DNA of 64,000 bases, from NCBI GenBank assembly GCA_964645005.1, contig CAZXYS010000018.1:15602-79601 (forward strand). The letters are read 5' to 3'. Numbering within the stretch: the first letter of the stretch is position 1; each line of letters begins with the position of its first letter. The position numbers were made by a program, and so were the translations under genes. Under the pieces are notes generated by a model. The model saw only the letters and a list, made by a program, of their open reading frames with translations, did no database searches and was not told the origin of the DNA. This document shows, piece after piece, positions 60,417 to 64,000 of the stretch. This stretch comes from CAZXYS01 sp964645005. GTDB taxonomy: Bacteria; Bacteroidota; Ignavibacteria; Kapaibacteriales; UBA2268.

Positions 60417-60613
60417 TCATTCACAGTATTTCAAAAGCATCATTCCGAAATGAACGAAGTTGAGCGAAGCGAAATAATGCTTCAGCAGGGGGGCTTGAAG
60501 AATCCAGTATGCCCATCAAGAGTGGATTCCCCGCTAAAGCGGGATTTCGCAAGATCAACTTAGCTGCGCTCAGAATGACGTTTTACGAATGTTCATACTT
60601 TTGAGTCAACCTC
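60417..60613. mobile_element. Family A-like element, copy 5 (degenerate)
   Basis: The right end CTTTTGAGTCAACCTC matches the family A terminus. The interior contains GAACGAAGTTGAGCGAAGCG, GTGGATTCCCCGCTAAAGCG and GGGATTTCGCAAGATCAACT, as in the longer copies. The left end is not clear. It starts at the stop codon of the truncated thioredoxin gene and ends before the next gene. Confidence 0.6.
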
Positions 60614-60624
60614 CTGCGTTTCCA

Positions 60625-62898
60625 TCAATCCCCTACAACCACTGGTATCGTCCGCAGGCTGTTATAATACTCTATCCCTATAAAGTACACACCCTGCGAT
60701 ACCGACGAGCAGTCCCAGACTACTTCCGCTGAGTGGGGCTGTATGTTTGTGACTTTAATTTTACTCCCATTCCCAATTCTGCTGCCTAAAATATCATATA
60801 CCTGTTTGGATGCATTCTCAACGTCGAATTCGGTATCCCAGTAAATTTTGGCTCTCGCTTTATTTTTCGCTGGTGTTGGTACTGGATCGGCTACATAGAA
60901 GTGAGGCCTGCTACTAATCTTTGTTAGTTCTTCAACAGAAGAAGTTTCCAGAACTTTAAGCTGGAAAATATCGCCATAGGATGTTCCACCAATTATATGT
61001 GTATTATCCGGTGATAATGCTATAGTTGTTATATAGTTTAGTGAAAAATAGTTAGTATCTTTTATTGGTTCATATCTCTTTATTTCCATTTCGGATTTAT
61101 AATCAAAAATCAAAATTTCTGATCCATTTGTTCCTATAAGATATTTATTTCCGTTTGACATAAAAGAATTTCTCAATTTCCCAAATTTTTTAACTAACCC
61201 CCAAGATTCAGTATCATAGATTCGTGTATAAAAATCTCCATAAGAAACCAATAGCAGACTATCGTTTTTGAAAAATTCCATATTATCGAAAACTCCTCTA
61301 TCATTGAATGCTTTTTTATGAATTATTTTTTTAGTATCAATGTCTATAACAGAAAGGGTGCCTGTAATATTGTTGCCGATCGCAAGCCATTTGCCATCTT
61401 TGGATATTGCTATAGATGATTCATAAGAACTTTCGTCAAAGTAAGCAAATTCCTTTTTGCCATTGTATGCATTTAAAATGAAAACCGAATCATATATAAT
61501 ATGAACCGCTATTCTACTGTCATCAGCAGACCAGCATATATCCGTAATAGCATTCCGGAAGTCATAAGAATTTGACAAAGTAAAATCACCAGTGTTGAGT
61601 ATCTCCAATTTATTTAATGGTTGATAAGTTGCTGCGGCAAGATATTTACCATCCGGCGAAAATTCAATATTGCCATAGGTAGAACTTTTATTGTTGAATT
61701 TTTTAATTTGTACGCCATCTTTTGATTTCCATAATCTTCTGGTTCTATCCGTCCCAGCCGAAGCTATATAATGGTTATCAGGAGAAATATCTATATCATT
61801 AATATCCATTATATGGTTGTATCCATCATAATCAGAAACCTGAGATTCAAGTCTGATACTGTCGTTCTGTAATTTAAACAAACTTACATAGCAATCATCG
61901 TAAGTAATCCAGAAGTCATCTTCGAGAAATCCGAAAGCATAAGCCCAATCATTATTTTTCATATATAGTAATTGTTTATTATTTTCAATATCATAGTACT
62001 TTATTCCATTTCCTTTGGAAATTGCCTTTAATACGTTTCCTGATTTATTGAACTTGAAATCATCTATCCTAAAATCATCATTATTAAAATGATTCTTTTT
62101 TACCCATTTTTCGTTATCAATTATTATCAGTTCACTTTTACCATAAGTTTTCTTATTGGCAAAAGCAGCGGAATATTTCGCATCTTGTGAGATAGCAAAT
62201 CCTTTTATGATGTAATTAGAAATTTTTTTCTTTTTTATTTTTCCATTATCTAGATTCACTAAAAATATATTATTTTTTATATTCATATCGTTTTTTACTA
62301 ACGACGTATAGGAGCCTAATAGCCAGTGATTATTTGCTGACAGTTCAAAATTTCTTAATGAAGCATGCCATATTTTATTATCAACGTCTACAATATAATT
62401 TTTCTCTATGGTTTTTTTAATGTAATCATAAATTAAAAAGTTATAATCAGAATTTTCAGGATTAGCCCAGGAAATAACTATTTTTTCATTTCCGGTAAAG
62501 AATTGTAAATCAAGTATTGAAGCATTTAATGAATCCTTTGCCAATATCTTATTTTTTTTCCAATTTCGGATTTCAAAATACTTATCTTGATTATCGTCTT
62601 TGTACGAATAAGCTACTAATAATCCATTATATGAAATATCCCAGCTTTGATACAATTTCCCCGATATCTCAGCATTTTTTTCAAGCTTTGCGCTATTCCA
62701 TACCTGCAATTCAAATTTTTGCGAATTATGGTTTGTGATTTTCACTAAAGCAAGCATATAATCGCTGCCATCAGAAAATGATAATTCATGATAAGGTTGA
62801 TAAATGCCTCCTCCGTATTTAATCCATTCGATATCTGAAGCAAGACTTAATTTATAAAAAATACATAAGAAGAAAAGCAAAAATATTGTATTTCTCAT
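60625..62898 (-). CDS. WD40-like propeller protein with T9SS-type C-terminus
   Basis: The 757-residue protein has a signal peptide (RNTIFLLFFLCIFYKLSLAS) and a long run of WD40-like blades, clearest at DINDIDISPDNHYIASAGTD, NIEFSPDGKYLAAATYQPLN, SIAISKDGKWLAIGNN and TIALSPDNTHIIGGTSYGDI. The last 70 residues resemble a Por sorting domain: SKQVYDILGSRIGNGSKIKV and GVYFIGIEYYNSLRTIPVVV. It is AT-richer than its neighbours. It may be surface-exposed; no enzymatic site is visible. The Cys-rich protein gene lies 74 bases upstream on the same strand, so the two may be co-transcribed. Confidence 0.82.
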   Translation of the reverse strand: MRNTIFLLFFLCIFYKLSLASDIEWIKYGGGIYQPYHELSFSDGSDYMLALVKITNHNSQKFELQVWNSAKLEKNAEISGKLYQSWDISYNGLLVAYSYKDDNQDKYFEIRNWKKNKILAKDSLNASILDLQFFTGNEKIVISWANPENSDYNFLIYDYIKKTIEKNYIVDVDNKIWHASLRNFELSANNHWLLGSYTSLVKNDMNIKNNIFLVNLDNGKIKKKKISNYIIKGFAISQDAKYSAAFANKKTYGKSELIIIDNEKWVKKNHFNNDDFRIDDFKFNKSGNVLKAISKGNGIKYYDIENNKQLLYMKNNDWAYAFGFLEDDFWITYDDCYVSLFKLQNDSIRLESQVSDYDGYNHIMDINDIDISPDNHYIASAGTDRTRRLWKSKDGVQIKKFNNKSSTYGNIEFSPDGKYLAAATYQPLNKLEILNTGDFTLSNSYDFRNAITDICWSADDSRIAVHIIYDSVFILNAYNGKKEFAYFDESSYESSIAISKDGKWLAIGNNITGTLSVIDIDTKKIIHKKAFNDRGVFDNMEFFKNDSLLLVSYGDFYTRIYDTESWGLVKKFGKLRNSFMSNGNKYLIGTNGSEILIFDYKSEMEIKRYEPIKDTNYFSLNYITTIALSPDNTHIIGGTSYGDIFQLKVLETSSVEELTKISSRPHFYVADPVPTPAKNKARAKIYWDTEFDVENASKQVYDILGSRIGNGSKIKVTNIQPHSAEVVWDCSSVSQGVYFIGIEYYNSLRTIPVVVGD

Positions 62899-62972
62899 TT
62901 TGTCACCATCAATTATTTTTTAAAAAATATTATAATGAGGGTAGATACATTACCTACCCTCTATAAAAAAAA

Positions 62973-63542
62973 TTATTCGCAACCACTCTCAATCCTAAAG
63001 CAAATACCAGGTTCGGGATCATCTTCCCAAGTCAATTCCGAACAGCCAAGTGTTCCTATTACCTCACTACTGACAAGGTTCCTCTGAACTTCTCCCTGAT
63101 TATCAGTACATACTTTCCATGTCTCTTTACAATATGATGCATTGCAATATAAAAAATCATTGGGCTCTTGGTCACTTTCATAAAAACAAAGAGGCTTGTA
63201 AACTACAAGATTTATTTTGTTTGGACAAGGTGACCATGCACCAGTGCATATCTCTGCATAATTTGGGATAATACGACCAACTAAGTAGTCAACATAGCTT
63301 GCTAAAACTCCACCGTCGCAAGCCCCTATTACTCGGATTATGGTTATTTCCATATCTCCGGATGTAGGACTGCATTTGGCACAAAATTCTACTCCCAAAC
63401 TCGAGCACCCTGGATATTCCGGTGTCATCAGTATATGAGGGGATGTGCCCGGAGGGCAATCCTGCGCCTCCGCTTCCATTCCGCTTATTGCGAAAAGTAT
63501 CAGAAAAGAAATCATTGCGATTATGGTTTTTGATAAACTCAT
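62973..63542 (-). CDS. Cys-rich secreted protein of unknown function
   Basis: The 189-residue product has a signal peptide (LSKTIIAMISFLILFAISGM, then EAEAQ) and 14 Cys in the mature part, scattered as CPPG, CSS, CAKC, CDGG, CTGAW, CPN and CYxxxYC-type pairs, which suggests a disulfide-rich extracellular fold. I recognise no family. No T9SS sorting domain is present. GGAGG lies four bases before the ATG and is complementary to an upstream segment (63588-63595). It lies upstream of the WD40-like gene on the same strand. Confidence 0.7.
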   Translation of the reverse strand: MSLSKTIIAMISFLILFAISGMEAEAQDCPPGTSPHILMTPEYPGCSSLGVEFCAKCSPTSGDMEITIIRVIGACDGGVLASYVDYLVGRIIPNYAEICTGAWSPCPNKINLVVYKPLCFYESDQEPNDFLYCNASYCKETWKVCTDNQGEVQRNLVSSEVIGTLGCSELTWEDDPEPGICFRIESGCE

Positions 63543-63544
63543 AA

Positions 63545-63595
63545 ATCCTCCGATAATTTGTTAATAATAATTAATTTTGCCTTCCGCCGGAGGAT
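63545..63595 (-). promoter_or_regulatory. Shine-Dalgarno/anti-Shine-Dalgarno pair in the leader of the Cys-rich gene
   Basis: On the minus strand the ribosome site CGGAGGAT (63552-63545) is perfectly complementary to ATCCTCCG (63595-63588), 35 bases upstream. Pairing would hide the ribosome site. Further upstream (63605-63666) a longer imperfect inverted repeat around AATTGGG/CCCAATT may form a second hairpin. The rest of 63667-63929 is AT-rich, with an eight-G run and no gene. Confidence 0.5.
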
Positions 63596-63929
63596 GCTTA
63601 TTTTTGCATACTACAATCAATTGGGCTAATATCTTAACGGGTTAACCCAATTTGATTAAGCATGCAGCTCGGCATCCTCGCTGGTGTCGGGCTTATTTAT
63701 ATAGCAAAACTAAAAGAAAACTTTTTCTCCTTTATCTTACAAAAAATTCAATAAGGATTATTCTTCTTCAATTTCATATTCAATTGTTAAATTAATAAAT
63801 CCCTTTTTTTTGTCCAAATAAAAGTTTTCATCATTGCTGCTTGGTAATATTAAAGTGGGGGGGGTAAGTTGTTGAAACTAATATCTTTTATGAGTGTTTG
63901 GGAGGATGAGAAAAATATTTATGTCAGAT

Positions 63930-64000
63930 GAGGCTGTCCCAAAAGTCAGAGAATGTCATTCCTGCGAATGTCTTTAGATCCTGCTTTAGCAGGGCAGGAA
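63930..64000 (+). mobile_element. Family A MITE-like element, copy 6 (cut by window edge)
   Basis: The element starts GAGGCTGTCCCAAAAGTCAG and continues with AATGTCATTCCTGCGAATGT and CTTTAGATCCTGCTTTAGCA, then reaches the window edge. It has the same orientation as copy 1. The right end is outside the window. Confidence 0.75.

Noticed and set aside
63762..63885. Minus-strand frame ending NLTIEYEIEEE
   Set aside because: It has no start codon, crosses an eight-base homopolymer and is under 45 codons. It may be a gene tail, but nothing supports it.

Overview
The window looks like a chromosomal segment of a Gram-negative, moderately AT-rich bacterium of the Bacteroidota/Chlorobiota superphylum. 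The Ignavibacteria/Kapabacteria side fits best. The support is several secreted proteins ending in type IX secretion (Por) sorting domains (4418-5746, 29577-31958, 42777-45014, 45565-47613, 60625-62898), lipoproteins with a Cys followed by acidic residues, TonB-dependent receptors with carboxypeptidase-like N-terminal domains, a DUF4249 lipoprotein, and generally weak Shine-Dalgarno signals. A bona fide flagellar filament cluster argues against classical Bacteroidia, which lack flagella. The lineage is an inference; no rRNA gene lies in the window.

Layout. 1-8000: the end of a GT-C-like membrane protein (off the left edge), a secreted beta-propeller, a fibronectin-III T9SS cargo, a small lipoprotein and leucyl aminopeptidase. 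8200-15160: envelope genes (OmpA/PD40 lipoprotein, class A penicillin-binding protein, FAH-family hydrolase, two lipoproteins). 15400-19500: flagellar filament operon fliC-fliS-fliD-flaG-(FliT-like)-flgM behind a sigma-28-like promoter. 20148-21840: ssb and a broken IS1182-type transposase. 22305-24907: TPP riboswitch driving a TonB-dependent receptor, probably for thiamin uptake. 25063-32621: Mut7-C/ubiquitin-like protein, truncated epimerase, LiaF-like/PspC pair, VOC protein, acetolactate decarboxylase, lectin-type T9SS cargo, BioY. 33305-38593: DUF4249/TonB receptor pair, ApaG, MFS transporter. 38738-41824: a single-chain restriction-modification enzyme. 42777-47613: PKD T9SS protein, tRNA-Asp, a degenerate tRNA, tRNA-Ala and a subtilase. 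49099-52850: NfeD-type membrane protease, tRNA-His, hemC and hemB. 53272-59980: S9 peptidase, CutA, FetAB-type exporter, an ATP-grasp protein with an AT-hook tail and a DUF2892 protein. 60069-63542: truncated thioredoxin, WD40-like T9SS protein and a Cys-rich secreted protein.

The most striking large-scale structure is between the genes. Almost every gap over 300 bp is a mosaic of several dispersed repeat families. Family A is MITE-like, 145-180 bp, with GAGGCTG...CAGCCTC ends. Family B ends in a conserved GCCACAAATGCAATTTTGTA block and is split by a family A copy at 4157-4300. Family C carries ATCCCGTAGGGAT/AAATCCTACGGATT modules. Families D and E are pyrimidine/purine palindromes, and family F is a short GATGTGCC/GGCACATC hairpin. 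Next to these repeats lie decayed genes: an epimerase cut off at its 5' end exactly at a family A copy, a 5'-less TlpA-like thioredoxin, a DUF2281 antitoxin-like remnant, a VOC fragment, and a transposase tail with 11-bp inverted repeats sitting inside a family D palindrome.

I do not see CRISPR arrays, rRNA, prophage or an obviously new multi-gene defence system. The candidates most worth testing are the nested repeat families, the ATP-grasp/AT-hook protein, the fused R-M enzyme, the riboswitch leader with its alternative pairing, and two leaders in which a hairpin covers the start region (pepA and the gene at 62973-63542).
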